Assembly: GCA_031279155.1 (NCBI GenBank)
Contig: JAITJB010000284.1
Location: forward strand, 1 to 16,274
Length of the DNA: 16,274 bases
Direction of reading: 5' to 3'
Origin: Deltaproteobacteria bacterium
GTDB lineage: Bacteria > Desulfobacterota > Desulfarculia > Adiutricales > Adiutricaceae
Shown: piece after piece, positions 7,339-14,538 of the stretch
Numbering within the stretch: position 1 is the stretch's first letter
Layout of the letters: every line of letters starts with the position of its first letter
Position numbers and translations under genes: made by a program
Notes under the pieces: model-generated
The model's database searches: none
What the model saw: only the letters and a program-made list of their open reading frames with translations
Told to the model about the DNA's origin: nothing

Positions 7339-8271
7339 TTAGGCCGTTTGGATCTGGCCTTTAAGAAGGCTTATGGAGCTTATTTTTTGGCTTTTAAGAT
7401 AGTTTGATAAGCCTTCTATTACTTTTAGCGGACTTAAGGGATCGATTAAGACAGCCGTCCCCATCTGAACGGCGCTGGCCCCGACCAAGATAAACTCCAA
7501 GGCGTCTTGGTAGGTAAAGACGCCGCCAAGGCCTAATATTGGGATATTGACAGCTTGGGCGCAGAGCATGACCAGCCTTAAGGCAATGGGCTTAATGGGC
7601 GGACCCGATAGCCCGCCGGTCACATGGGCCAAGGTCGGGCGCTTATTTATGATATCAACGCTCATGGCCGGGATAGTATTTATTAAGGAAATTGCCGTAG
7701 CCCCGGCTTCTTCGACTTTTTTGGCAAGTATCGTTATGTCGGTTACTAGCGGCGGGAGTTTTACGAAAACCGGAAGGCCGGAGGCGGCGGAAACGGCCAT
7801 GGACGTTAGTTTAAAGCAGATCTCAGGATCAGATCCAAAACTAAGTCCGCCCGGGGTTGAGAGGTTCGGGCAGCTGACGTTTAGCTCTAAAAAATCAATG
7901 GGCGTTTTAGCTAAGCATTTGGCCACTTGGGCGTATTCCTCAACCGTCCGTCCTATGATGTTGGCCCCGACCGTTGCCCCGGTGGCTTTTATTTTATCTA
8001 AATGGTTTTTTATAAATTCCTCTACCCCCATGTTTTCTAAGCCAATGGCGTTAATCAGCCCGCCGCTAGACTCAACTAAGCGGGGCAGAGGATTTCCTGG
8101 CCAAGGCTCTAAGCTTAGGCCTTTAACGATAACCGCGCCCAAGCTTTCAGGGGGAACGAAATCACTTAGTTCTAAACCGTAGCCAAAGGTCCCGGAAGCG
8201 GCTATGACCGGGTTTTTAAGGACCAGTGGCCCAATTTTAACTGTTAAATCAGGGGTTTTTTCTTGGGTCAT
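7339..8271 (-). CDS. pyrD: Dihydroorotate dehydrogenase B (NAD+), catalytic subunit
   Basis: The protein is 310 residues, the normal length for the class 1B catalytic subunit. It oxidises dihydroorotate to orotate on FMN in pyrimidine synthesis and passes electrons to PyrK. The N-terminal signature NPVIAASGTFGYG is at 20-32. The active-site stretch LNVSCPN (130-136) places the catalytic Cys at 134, as expected for class 1 enzymes. VFVKLPPLVTDI (168-179) carries the FMN-contacting Lys171; PPL here departs from the common SPN of this class. Phosphate-binding glycines are in GGLSG (219-223) and GLGGV (247-251). ATG overlaps the pyrK stop as ATGA (8268-8271), implying translational coupling and a stoichiometric heterotetramer with PyrK. 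Confidence 0.96.
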   Translation of the reverse strand: MTQEKTPDLTVKIGPLVLKNPVIAASGTFGYGLELSDFVPPESLGAVIVKGLSLEPWPGNPLPRLVESSGGLINAIGLENMGVEEFIKNHLDKIKATGATVGANIIGRTVEEYAQVAKCLAKTPIDFLELNVSCPNLSTPGGLSFGSDPEICFKLTSMAVSAASGLPVFVKLPPLVTDITILAKKVEEAGATAISLINTIPAMSVDIINKRPTLAHVTGGLSGPPIKPIALRLVMLCAQAVNIPILGLGGVFTYQDALEFILVGASAVQMGTAVLIDPLSPLKVIEGLSNYLKSQKISSISLLKGQIQTA

Positions 8272-9083
8272 GTGAGAGTCTCAAAATTAATGGCCCTACC
8301 ATCGACAACCGGGCCGTCACAGCAGATTTTTATTCGCCCGCCGCTTTTTTTGGGCATACTGCACGATAAGCAGACCCCTAGGCCGCAGCCCATAAAGGCC
8401 TCAGCTGAAGCCAAAAAAGGGACTTTAGCCATACGGCAGATGTCCGAAATAGCCTTGAGCATTAAAGGCGGACCGCAAGCGAAGACCGGCCTTTTTTCTT
8501 TTTCCAAGGCCTCAGCCAAGGGCCCGGTAACCGGGCCCTTGAATCCGTAGCCAGATCCGTCATCACAGGCGGCCACAAAGTCGCCGGCCCATGAAGATAG
8601 CCAATCAGCCGATACTTGATTTTCTTTAGTCCTCTCGCCGTAAAAAAGTCTAGCCTCTAAATTTTCCTTAATTGTTGCCATGGGGCCTAAGCCGGCCCCG
8701 CCGGCGGCCAGATACCAAGGCGTTTTCTTATAGTCAGGATAGACCAAATCTAAGCCCCGGCCTAAGGGGCCTAAAAACTCGATAGATTGCCTGGCGGTTA
8801 GATTGGACAATATGGCCGTGCTCGGCCCCACACAGCGGATCAAAAATTGTAGGCTATTTTCGGTAGATTTATGGATAGAAAAGGGCCGATCCAAAAGCGG
8901 GCCGCAAGCAAAGGGCGGATATGGCCAGGCCCGCAAGCGGGCAAAGCGGCCCAAGGCTAAAATTGGTTCGTTTTGTGTTGGATAATCGATTGTCAAAAGG
9001 AAAGTATTTGGTCCGACCATCTGGTTTTGTAAAACCGTAGATTCATATATTATACGGCCAGATTTTTTAAAAACAGTTGCCAT
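8268..9083 (-). CDS. pyrK: Dihydroorotate dehydrogenase B, electron-transfer subunit
   Basis: The protein is 271 residues of the ferredoxin-reductase fold. It carries FAD and a [2Fe-2S] cluster that move electrons from PyrD to NAD+. The FAD motif RPFSI is at 66-70. The nucleotide-binding loop GGAGLGP is at 128-134, followed by FACGP at 201-205. The cluster ligands are C233, C238, C241 and C254 or C255, in the spacing C-x4-C-x2-C-x12-C typical of PyrK. AGGAGG lies 15 nt before ATG 9083, a longer spacing than usual, but no closer in-frame start exists. It is 19 bp downstream of pgeF and overlaps pyrD by 4 bp. Confidence 0.95.
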   Translation of the reverse strand: MATVFKKSGRIIYESTVLQNQMVGPNTFLLTIDYPTQNEPILALGRFARLRAWPYPPFACGPLLDRPFSIHKSTENSLQFLIRCVGPSTAILSNLTARQSIEFLGPLGRGLDLVYPDYKKTPWYLAAGGAGLGPMATIKENLEARLFYGERTKENQVSADWLSSWAGDFVAACDDGSGYGFKGPVTGPLAEALEKEKRPVFACGPPLMLKAISDICRMAKVPFLASAEAFMGCGLGVCLSCSMPKKSGGRIKICCDGPVVDGRAINFETLT

Positions 9084-9102
9084 AATAGAGCTAAAAACCC
9101 TC

Positions 9103-9861
9103 CTAATTTACGACCCCGGCCACGACGGCAAAACGGCCAGTATCGCCTCGGCGGTAGCTATAGAAATCCGGGGAGCATTTGGTGCAGAGGCCGGAAAATT
9201 CTATATTTTCCTCTCTCATACCGGCTTGAACTAACTGATAACGGCTTATGGCCGGAAAGTCAAAGTGAAAGGGTTTTTCGGTCATAAAGGCTGTAAAGCT
9301 TTGGGGTAGTTCTCTTTGGTAGTGGATAAATTCTCCGCAGCAAGCTCCTAATGAAGGCGCGAAAGCGGCCAAGAAGTTTTTGGGCTCTAAACTGAAGCGA
9401 TCTTTTAAGAGGGCGATAGTTTGACCTAAGATATTTTTTACCGATCCCCGCCAGCCGCTGTGGACTAAAGCCAACATCTGGCTTTGGGGGTCAAAGATAA
9501 TGGCCCCCTGGCAGTCGGCTACGCGGATCATTAAGCTCTGGCCAGGAAAGCCAATAACCGCGTCATAGCCCTGATGAGCTTTTATATGGCTATAGTCCGT
9601 TTGCTGGCTAGGAGGAATAATTAAGCACTTATCGCCGTGCTCCTGGCCTAAGTAGATTAAGGGCGAGAGCTTTAAGGCCTTTTCAACTACTTTAAAATTT
9701 TGGAGAACCTGTTCGGGCTTATTTTCCGGACTAGAAGAAGAAAAGGTCCAATCTGAGCCCTCAGGGCTATGGCGGGTTAAGACCGCGTGAACGAGCTGTG
9801 GGTAGCGCTCAAGAGAGGCGAAGGCATAATATTTTAGGCCTAATTTTTCTCGCTTAAGCAC
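9103..9861 (-). CDS. pgeF: Peptidoglycan editing factor PgeF (YfiH, multicopper-type laccase-like domain)
   Basis: The protein is 252 residues, normal for the DUF152/YfiH family. Members are Zn-dependent enzymes reported to act on purine nucleosides and, in E. coli, to keep L-Ser out of peptidoglycan stems. The three metal ligands are visible: H75 in QEHGD, C117 in ADCQG and H134 in HSGWRG. The C-terminal family signature CTKCSPDFYSYRRGDTGR is at 226-243. The start is GTG 9861; AAGG lies about 9 nt upstream and no ATG is available in the N-terminal region. It heads a compact unit with pyrK and pyrD behind a candidate promoter at 9935-9964. The pairing with pyrimidine genes suggests shared nucleotide metabolism, but this is inference. 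Confidence 0.93.
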   Translation of the reverse strand: MLKREKLGLKYYAFASLERYPQLVHAVLTRHSPEGSDWTFSSSSPENKPEQVLQNFKVVEKALKLSPLIYLGQEHGDKCLIIPPSQQTDYSHIKAHQGYDAVIGFPGQSLMIRVADCQGAIIFDPQSQMLALVHSGWRGSVKNILGQTIALLKDRFSLEPKNFLAAFAPSLGACCGEFIHYQRELPQSFTAFMTEKPFHFDFPAISRYQLVQAGMREENIEFSGLCTKCSPDFYSYRRGDTGRFAVVAGVVN

Positions 9862-9934
9862 GTTTAAAGACCTTAGTTAGTTTAGAAAATCTGGCAAGCT
9901 TAAAAATTTTGGTGAATTTAAAATTATAGGTAAG

Positions 9935-9964
9935 TTTATAACTCTGTAGCGGCTTAATTTTCAA
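9935..9964 (-). promoter_or_regulatory. Candidate sigma-70 promoter for pgeF-pyrK-pyrD
   Basis: Minus-strand TTGAAA (9959-9964) and TATAAA (9935-9940) are separated by 18 bp, each one mismatch from consensus. They lie in the AT-rich 116-bp gap between the YihY-family gene and pgeF, about 75 bp before the GTG start. A perfect TATAAT is also present slightly downstream but lacks a matching -35. Confidence 0.5.
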
Positions 9965-9977
9965 TTTTAGCTCTTTT

Positions 9978-11135
9978 TTAAATTAAAAGAACGCGTTGTT
10001 CTAACGTCTCGATGATCTTCTCCCTAGTCAGGCAGTTTGATGAGGCTGCCGGCAGAAAACAAGGACCATCGTCGTCAGAGTCCGGGGCGGCCACGCGGGT
10101 GACTAAGCCGGCCGACTGAAGGCAGTTTATGGCCCGGCCCAAATGGGGCAGGGGCTTTTTCAGGGTTCGGGCTAGAGTTAAGATGCCGGTGGGTTTGGGG
10201 CTATCGATATTTTCATAGGCGGCAATAATAGTCTCCATTATTTGGATGCACAGATCTTTAAGTTCCGTCAAGTGGGCCGGGGTCAGGATAGTTGAAAAGC
10301 TCAGCCCGCTTAAAAAATAGTCGGCTAAGCGGCGGGTAATTTCGCCGCCAAAGATGACTATCAGCCAACTAATGTAGAGCCAAACCAAAAAGAGGGGCAC
10401 CACGGCAAAACTACCGTAGATAGCGTTGTAACTGGTAATGGAGATGATGACCTTTAAATAGAACTTCTGGAATATCTGAAAAATAAGCCCGGTGATAAAG
10501 CCGCCAATAAGTCTCTCGCGCCACCTGATAACCCCCCGGCTAAAATAAGCGTAAGTCCAAGTTAAAATCAAAGACCAGATAAGGACCGGAAAGACGATCA
10601 TGATAGTTGCGTGTAAGGGCTTTAGTTCCAATTTGGCGATGGGAAAGGTGCCGGAAACGTCAAATGAGGCCAAAAACAAGTTGATGCTGCCAGCGGCGAC
10701 CAAAAAGAAGGGGATGACCATCATGATGGTCAGGTAATCGGTGGCCCGGTGGATAGCCGTGCGGTTAGATAGATAGCCGAAGATCTTGGAAAAATTGACC
10801 TCAAGTTGCCACAAAAGACCGTGGACTGACCAAAATATAAAGGCAATGGCCGAGAAGACCAGAAGGCTACCGGAAAAATTGCGGATTAAGTTTTCAGCAA
10901 ATTCCGAGAGCATGTTTAAGGTGGCCTCTTGGCCGCCGAAGTTTTCCGATAAGGACCGCCAAAGGGCTTCTTCTAAGCCCATGCTTTTGGCTAAGGCAAA
11001 GCAGATGGCTAGAATCGGCACCACCGCTAAGGCCGAGTAGTAGCTTAGAGCCGCCGCCAAAAGCGGCCAGTTAGTTAAGCCAGATTCTTCAAGTCGGCGG
11101 TAGAGGTCTAAGATGTAATCGACCGGATTTTTCAA
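9978..11135 (-). CDS. YihY/BrkB-family inner-membrane protein with C-terminal winged-helix-like domain
   Basis: The protein is 385 residues from TTG 11135. About six hydrophobic segments are seen (near 25-47, 90-112, 132-155, 176-198, 208-230 and 241-265). Family hallmarks are AAALSYYSALAVVPIL in the first segment, SYNAIYGSFAVVPLFLVWLYISW and FGGEITRR after the last. A soluble tail of about 115 residues follows; it resembles a winged-helix (TILTLARTL, LGRAINCLQSAGLVTR), as in many longer family members. BrkB/YihY proteins were once called RNase BN, which is not supported; transport or envelope roles are proposed. A longer frame from TTG 11153 exists, but GGAGGG lies 6 nt before TTG 11135, which overlaps the upstream TGA as TTGA. 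That favours coupled translation from 11135. Confidence 0.9.
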   Translation of the reverse strand: MKNPVDYILDLYRRLEESGLTNWPLLAAALSYYSALAVVPILAICFALAKSMGLEEALWRSLSENFGGQEATLNMLSEFAENLIRNFSGSLLVFSAIAFIFWSVHGLLWQLEVNFSKIFGYLSNRTAIHRATDYLTIMMVIPFFLVAAGSINLFLASFDVSGTFPIAKLELKPLHATIMIVFPVLIWSLILTWTYAYFSRGVIRWRERLIGGFITGLIFQIFQKFYLKVIISITSYNAIYGSFAVVPLFLVWLYISWLIVIFGGEITRRLADYFLSGLSFSTILTPAHLTELKDLCIQIMETIIAAYENIDSPKPTGILTLARTLKKPLPHLGRAINCLQSAGLVTRVAAPDSDDDGPCFLPAASSNCLTREKIIETLEQRVLLI

Positions 11136-11147
11136 AGTAGACCCTCC
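11132..11147 (-). promoter_or_regulatory. Shine-Dalgarno and TTGA stop/start overlap
   Basis: Minus-strand GGAGGG (11142-11147) is followed after 6 nt by TTG (11135-11133), whose last two bases belong to the TGA stop (11134-11132) of the response regulator. This decides the start of the YihY-family gene and indicates termination-reinitiation coupling. Confidence 0.75.
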
Positions 11148-12514
11148 ACCCAATCCTTGAAGCCCAAAGCCTTAAGTTTCTTATGGAGGCTGGTGCGGTC
11201 CAAGTTTACGGCTTCGGCGGTTTGTGTGATGTTGTGACCGTGGATTTTAAGTTGGGAGAGAAAATAGCGCCGCTCAAACTCGGCCTTGGCCTCGCGGTAG
11301 GGTAGAAACATGTAAGAGGTATCGCCTTTGGGTTCAGTAGCCTCGGCCCCGGCTAGAGAGGGGGTAACAGTTGGGTCGCTTTCGATAACCCCGCCGGTGG
11401 TGGTAAAGGCCAGCCGCTCGATGGTGTTTTTTAGTTCTCTCACGTTACCCGGCCAGGGGCGCTCTTTTAGGGAAGCTAGAAAACCCGGGCTCAAAGTTTT
11501 CTGGCCCAAGTTATTGGCTAGCAGGCAGTCGCTTAAAAATTGGCGGGCTAGTTCGGGGATATCTTCTAAGCGCTCGCGCAGGGGCGGGACGGCCAAGGGC
11601 ACGACATTTAGGCGATAAAACAGATCTTTTCGGAAGCGCCCGGCGGCTAGTTCCACGCTTAAATCTTTGTTACTGGCGGCGATGATCCGGACATCGACCA
11701 TGATGGTCTTAGTCCCGCCTACGCGCTCAAACTTTTTTTCCTGGAGGATCCTTAAGATCTTGGCCTGAGTCTTAAGGCTCATGTCGGCGATTTCGTCTAA
11801 GAAGAGAGTTGAGTGGTTGGCCATGTCAAAGCGGCCCTGCCGGCGGCGGTCGGCCCCGGTAAAGGAGCCCTTTTCATGGCCGAATAATTCGCTTTCAACT
11901 AATTCTTCGGGGATAGCCGCGCAGTTGAGCTCGATCATGGGCCGATCGCTTCGCTGGCTGAGCCGGTGAATGGTTTGGGCGACCAGCTCTTTACCGACCC
12001 CATTTTCACCGGTTATCAAGACCGAAGCCGGGGTGGGGGCCACCATTTCCACGGTCTTCATTAAGGCCGTCATGGCCGGGCTTTGGCCGGTGATCAGGCC
12101 AGGCGGCGTACTTTTGTATTTTAAGATCTGGTTTTCGGTTTCTAAGCGCTTAAAATTTAAGGCTCTTTGGACAGCTAAAAGGAGGGTGTCAACGGAGATG
12201 GGTTTTTCAATAAAGTCGTAAGCCCCGTTTTTGACGGCCTTAACGGCCGTTTCGATGTTGCCGTGGCCGCTGATGACGATTACCGGCACCTGGGGGGAGT
12301 GCTGACGAATATGCTCTAAGACCAAAAAGCCCTGCTCGGATCCGCCCATCCAAAGGTCCAAGATGACGGCGCTAGGGGCCGATTCTTCAAGCCTCTCTTG
12401 GGCTTCGGGGCCGCCTGAGGCAAAGGTGACAAGGTACCCCTCATCGGCCAAGAGGCCGCCTAAGGTCAGCCGGATGTCTTTTTCGTCGTCTACGACCAGG
12501 ATAGTTTCGGGCAT
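11132..12514 (-). CDS. NtrX-like sigma-54-dependent response regulator
   Basis: The protein is 460 residues with the full NtrC-family layout. The receiver domain (1-120) has D9/D10, phosphoacceptor D53, S82 and K104. The SGHGNIETAVKAVKNGAYDFIEKP stretch and LDLWMGGSE are typical of NtrX rather than NtrC. The AAA+ domain (about 140-370) has Walker A GENGVGKE (169-176), the sigma-54 contact loop GSFTGA (216-221; GAFTGA is usual), Walker B LFLDEI (237-242) and WPGNVREL. A Fis-type helix-turn-helix is at about 425-452. It would activate sigma-54 promoters when phosphorylated; no partner kinase is present here, so the signal is unknown. It starts 3 bp after the rimI stop and overlaps the next gene by 4 bp, so it is probably expressed with both. 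Confidence 0.94.
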   Translation of the reverse strand: MPETILVVDDEKDIRLTLGGLLADEGYLVTFASGGPEAQERLEESAPSAVILDLWMGGSEQGFLVLEHIRQHSPQVPVIVISGHGNIETAVKAVKNGAYDFIEKPISVDTLLLAVQRALNFKRLETENQILKYKSTPPGLITGQSPAMTALMKTVEMVAPTPASVLITGENGVGKELVAQTIHRLSQRSDRPMIELNCAAIPEELVESELFGHEKGSFTGADRRRQGRFDMANHSTLFLDEIADMSLKTQAKILRILQEKKFERVGGTKTIMVDVRIIAASNKDLSVELAAGRFRKDLFYRLNVVPLAVPPLRERLEDIPELARQFLSDCLLANNLGQKTLSPGFLASLKERPWPGNVRELKNTIERLAFTTTGGVIESDPTVTPSLAGAEATEPKGDTSYMFLPYREAKAEFERRYFLSQLKIHGHNITQTAEAVNLDRTSLHKKLKALGFKDWVEGLL

Positions 12515-12517
12515 GGT

Positions 12518-13003
12518 TTAGGATATTTGTTGGCCGCTTTGGGGCCCGTAAATATTTAAAAGATCTAAGGTCATTAAAATAGCGTCAGTCCCCTCGGGGT
12601 AGTAGTTGGGGCGGTAGCCAACGTTCCGAAAGCCGGCGCTCTTGTAGAGCGCTTGGGCTGGTCGATTGCTAACCGAGACCTCCAGGTGGAAAAATTTGGC
12701 CCCAAACTTAATAGCCAGTAAGCAAATGGCCCTCAAAAGCTGGCGGCCTAAGCCTTGACGCCTTAGGCCCGGGTGGACGGCCAGATTGAGCAGATGGCAC
12801 TCCGGAGCTATGAGCCAGCAGATGGACATGGCTATTAAATGGCGCTCGCGAAAGAGGCCAAGATTAAAGCCCACTTCGCGGTTAAGTTCACTGACCATGT
12901 TGGCCGTGGTCCAGGGGCTAGAATAGCAGGCTTTCTCAAGGCCCATGGCCTGTTTGAGATCGAAGAGCTCTAACCTATGGAGGCTTACGCCTAAGGATTC
13001 CAA
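12518..13003 (-). CDS. rimI: Ribosomal protein S18 alanine N-acetyltransferase RimI
   Basis: The protein is 161 residues of GNAT fold, close to the usual RimI length. LHRLELFDLKQAMGLEKAC aligns with the first strand and helix. The acetyl-CoA pyrophosphate loop RRQGLG is at 81-86. LEVSVSN (107-113) carries the expected catalytic Glu108, followed by ALYKSAGF (118-125) and the RimI-characteristic YRPNYYP (130-136). It acetylates the N-terminal Ala of ribosomal S18. The start at TTG 13003 is uncertain: the frame stays open upstream for about 28 codons without ATG or GTG, and no clear Shine-Dalgarno sequence is seen. The conserved fold begins at residue 9, so this start is adequate. A 139-bp repeat-bearing gap separates it from the PTS IIC gene. 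Confidence 0.9.
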   Translation of the reverse strand: MESLGVSLHRLELFDLKQAMGLEKACYSSPWTTANMVSELNREVGFNLGLFRERHLIAMSICWLIAPECHLLNLAVHPGLRRQGLGRQLLRAICLLAIKFGAKFFHLEVSVSNRPAQALYKSAGFRNVGYRPNYYPEGTDAILMTLDLLNIYGPQSGQQIS

Positions 13004-13093
13004 CTCTGGCCAGACTAAGTCGTCAATAACCTGACTTAAGTTATCTAAATTTGGAAGAAAAATATAGAGCCTTCTTTGTTTGGCGATTTTTTT

Positions 13094-13152
13094 TCTAGTT
13101 TAACTAGCTTAGCTAATAGCTAGCTTATCTAGCTCGGCTAGCTTAGCTAGCC
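13094..13152. repeat. Tandem 9-bp AGCTAG-type repeat at the IIC stop codon
   Basis: On the minus strand units read GGCTAGCTA, AGCTAGCCG, AGCTAGATA, AGCTAGCTA, then a shortened unit, AGCTAGTTA and a decayed end. There are six CTAG tetranucleotides in 59 bp. The left end (13136-13152) is a perfect 8-bp inverted repeat GGCTAGCT/AGCTAGCC around one base, and it contains the TAA stop of the IIC gene. Stable hairpins are likely in the RNA. The run next to it is A-rich on the transcribed strand, so it is not an intrinsic terminator. Confidence 0.75.
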
Positions 13153-13838
13153 GTTGACCTTAAGACGATTAAGGATATGACAAAGAAAATCAGAAAGACA
13201 ATCGCGTGGAGCCTATTTAGGCGCTCAGTCATGGTGGCTATGCCGATCAAGGGGGCCAGGGGAGCGAAGCGGGTTAAGGGCACCCAACACAATTCTGGCA
13301 GATAAGCTAAGCATAGCTTAAGGTATAAACCGAAAATGACCGCTCCCATAATAGCTGAGATAAAGCCTAAAAGCATGACCAAGGCTACGCCCCGCAGCTG
13401 AAAGCTTAAGGCGCTAGGCGATCTCAATGAACTTATGGCCTCCTTAAAGTTTTTAGTCCAGACTAGCGAATACCCCCGGGTCACGGTTTCGATATTGGTC
13501 AATAGGTGGGCCAAGGGTATGACGACGGCAAATAGTAAGACGCTTGCCCCCGCCAGTCTTTCCGGCGGCAGATTTTCACCTAAAAGAAGAGCTCCCAAAA
13601 TGGCCGAGGAAACGGCTAAGCCGCCATTGGGGGAAACGTGACCGCCCAAGGGCGGGCGAGTTAGCCATAATAGTTCGGTCCAAAAGCCTAAATTAAGTCC
13701 AATGGTCACCTGGCCGGTGAATAGGCCCATCAGGGCCCCGGTGACTATGGGCCTGGCCAGACCAAATTGGGCTACGGCCTGCCGGTCGAGGTTTAAGAGG
13801 GCGGCCAACAGTAGCGCCCCAAAAAAACCGGTGGTCAT
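13143..13838 (-). CDS. PTS mannose/fructose/sorbose-family IIC membrane component
   Basis: The protein is 231 residues, slightly short for IIC (usually about 250-265). Several hydrophobic segments are seen. The family core is recognisable: NLDRQAVAQFGLARPIVTGA (16-35) followed by LMGLFTGQVTIGLNLGFWTELLWL, then PLGGHVSPN. IIC forms the membrane channel of the mannose-type permease together with IID. Its ATG immediately follows the IIB stop (TAAATG), so the two are coupled. The last codons and stop lie within the AGCTAG repeat. No IID gene follows; rimI comes next. The complex is either completed by genes elsewhere or has a regulatory role. Confidence 0.88.
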   Translation of the reverse strand: MTTGFFGALLLAALLNLDRQAVAQFGLARPIVTGALMGLFTGQVTIGLNLGFWTELLWLTRPPLGGHVSPNGGLAVSSAILGALLLGENLPPERLAGASVLLFAVVIPLAHLLTNIETVTRGYSLVWTKNFKEAISSLRSPSALSFQLRGVALVMLLGFISAIMGAVIFGLYLKLCLAYLPELCWVPLTRFAPLAPLIGIATMTERLNRLHAIVFLIFFVISLIVLRSTAS

Positions 13839-14456
13839 TTACGGATCCGAACCTGGGGCGGAGTTTGGTTTAACGGGCTTTTGGTCAACCGATTTGGACT
13901 CCGCCGGTTTGGAATCAACCGATTTGGGCTCAACCGGTTTGGATTCTATCGATTTGGACTCAACCGGTTTGGGCTCTACCAGTTTGGACGGAAAGGGCTT
14001 AGGTTTGTCAGCCGGCACTGACTGCAAAAAGAGCTTAAGGCCGCCGGCGGCCAGATTGTCTAAGATTTCCAAATCATCCGGGGCGGCGTAGAAGCAGTCG
14101 CTCAGCCTTAAGCTATTGGCGCTGGGAAGATAACTTAGGTTACCTAAGTTTAGGCTTTCCAGTAGTAAGCCGCTATCTACGGCGGCCTTAACTGTTGGCA
14201 CATCCCGGAAAATAAGCATGCGCCTGACAAAAGGATCCGGTCGGGAGGCCAAGTAATCAGCCGCTTCTTGGGCCGTGGTAAAGGCGGTGGCGACCTTATA
14301 GGGCACCCCGGAAGTTAAAATGGCTTGCGTCATGTCGTCACTTTTGACGCAGTCATCAATGACGACGATTTCTCCGATGCGTAAAAAAGGGACCCAGGCA
14401 GCGGTCACTTGGCCGTGGATGAGTTTTTGATCTATCCGTGCCCAGGTTACCGGCAT
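13839..14456 (-). CDS. PTS mannose/fructose/sorbose-family IIB component with pentapeptide-repeat tail
   Basis: The protein is 205 residues from ATG 14456. MPVTWARIDQKLIHGQV opens the IIB domain, with the phosphorylated His at 14. VVIDD and the remainder up to about 155 match the usual IIB length. IIB takes phosphate from IIA and passes it to the incoming sugar. A longer frame from TTG 14516 exists. GGAG 7 nt before ATG 14456 and the family N-terminus both favour the shorter start. A perfect GCCGCCGGCGGC palindrome (14472-14483) lies just upstream, in the gap after IIA. Residues about 157-196 are eight tandem pentapeptides, consensus [SP]-K-[PS]-V-[ED], followed by a short Pro/Ser end. This tail is not part of the IIB fold. 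Confidence 0.9.
   Translation of the reverse strand: MPVTWARIDQKLIHGQVTAAWVPFLRIGEIVVIDDCVKSDDMTQAILTSGVPYKVATAFTTAQEAADYLASRPDPFVRRMLIFRDVPTVKAAVDSGLLLESLNLGNLSYLPSANSLRLSDCFYAAPDDLEILDNLAAGGLKLFLQSVPADKPKPFPSKLVEPKPVESKSIESKPVEPKSVDSKPAESKSVDQKPVKPNSAPGSDP
13869..13988 (-). repeat. 15-bp tandem repeat encoding [SP]K[PS]V[ED], eight units
   Basis: Eight in-frame 15-bp units near the 3' end of the IIB gene encode pentapeptides such as SKLVE, PKPVE, SKSIE and SKPVE. Charges alternate (Lys at position 2, Glu or Asp at position 5) with Pro or Ser between, so the tail should be extended and disordered. Because the unit is a multiple of three, copy-number change would alter tail length without breaking the frame. 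Confidence 0.88.
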
Positions 14457-14538
14457 CTCTAGTCTCCAAAAGCCGCCGGCGGCGCGGGGATAGACGCCGT
14501 AATAATTAAGTGGCAACAGCTTTGGATTTTTAGCCTGG

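Noticed and set aside
7547..8182. Plus-strand open frame of 211 codons
   Set aside because: It is antisense to pyrD, whose motifs are unmistakable; the frame is open because of pyrD codon bias.
13702..14091. Plus-strand open frame with S-T-D-L-D-type repeats
   Set aside because: The repeats are the complement of the 15-bp repeat in the IIB tail; the IIB frame is supported by family motifs and a Shine-Dalgarno sequence.
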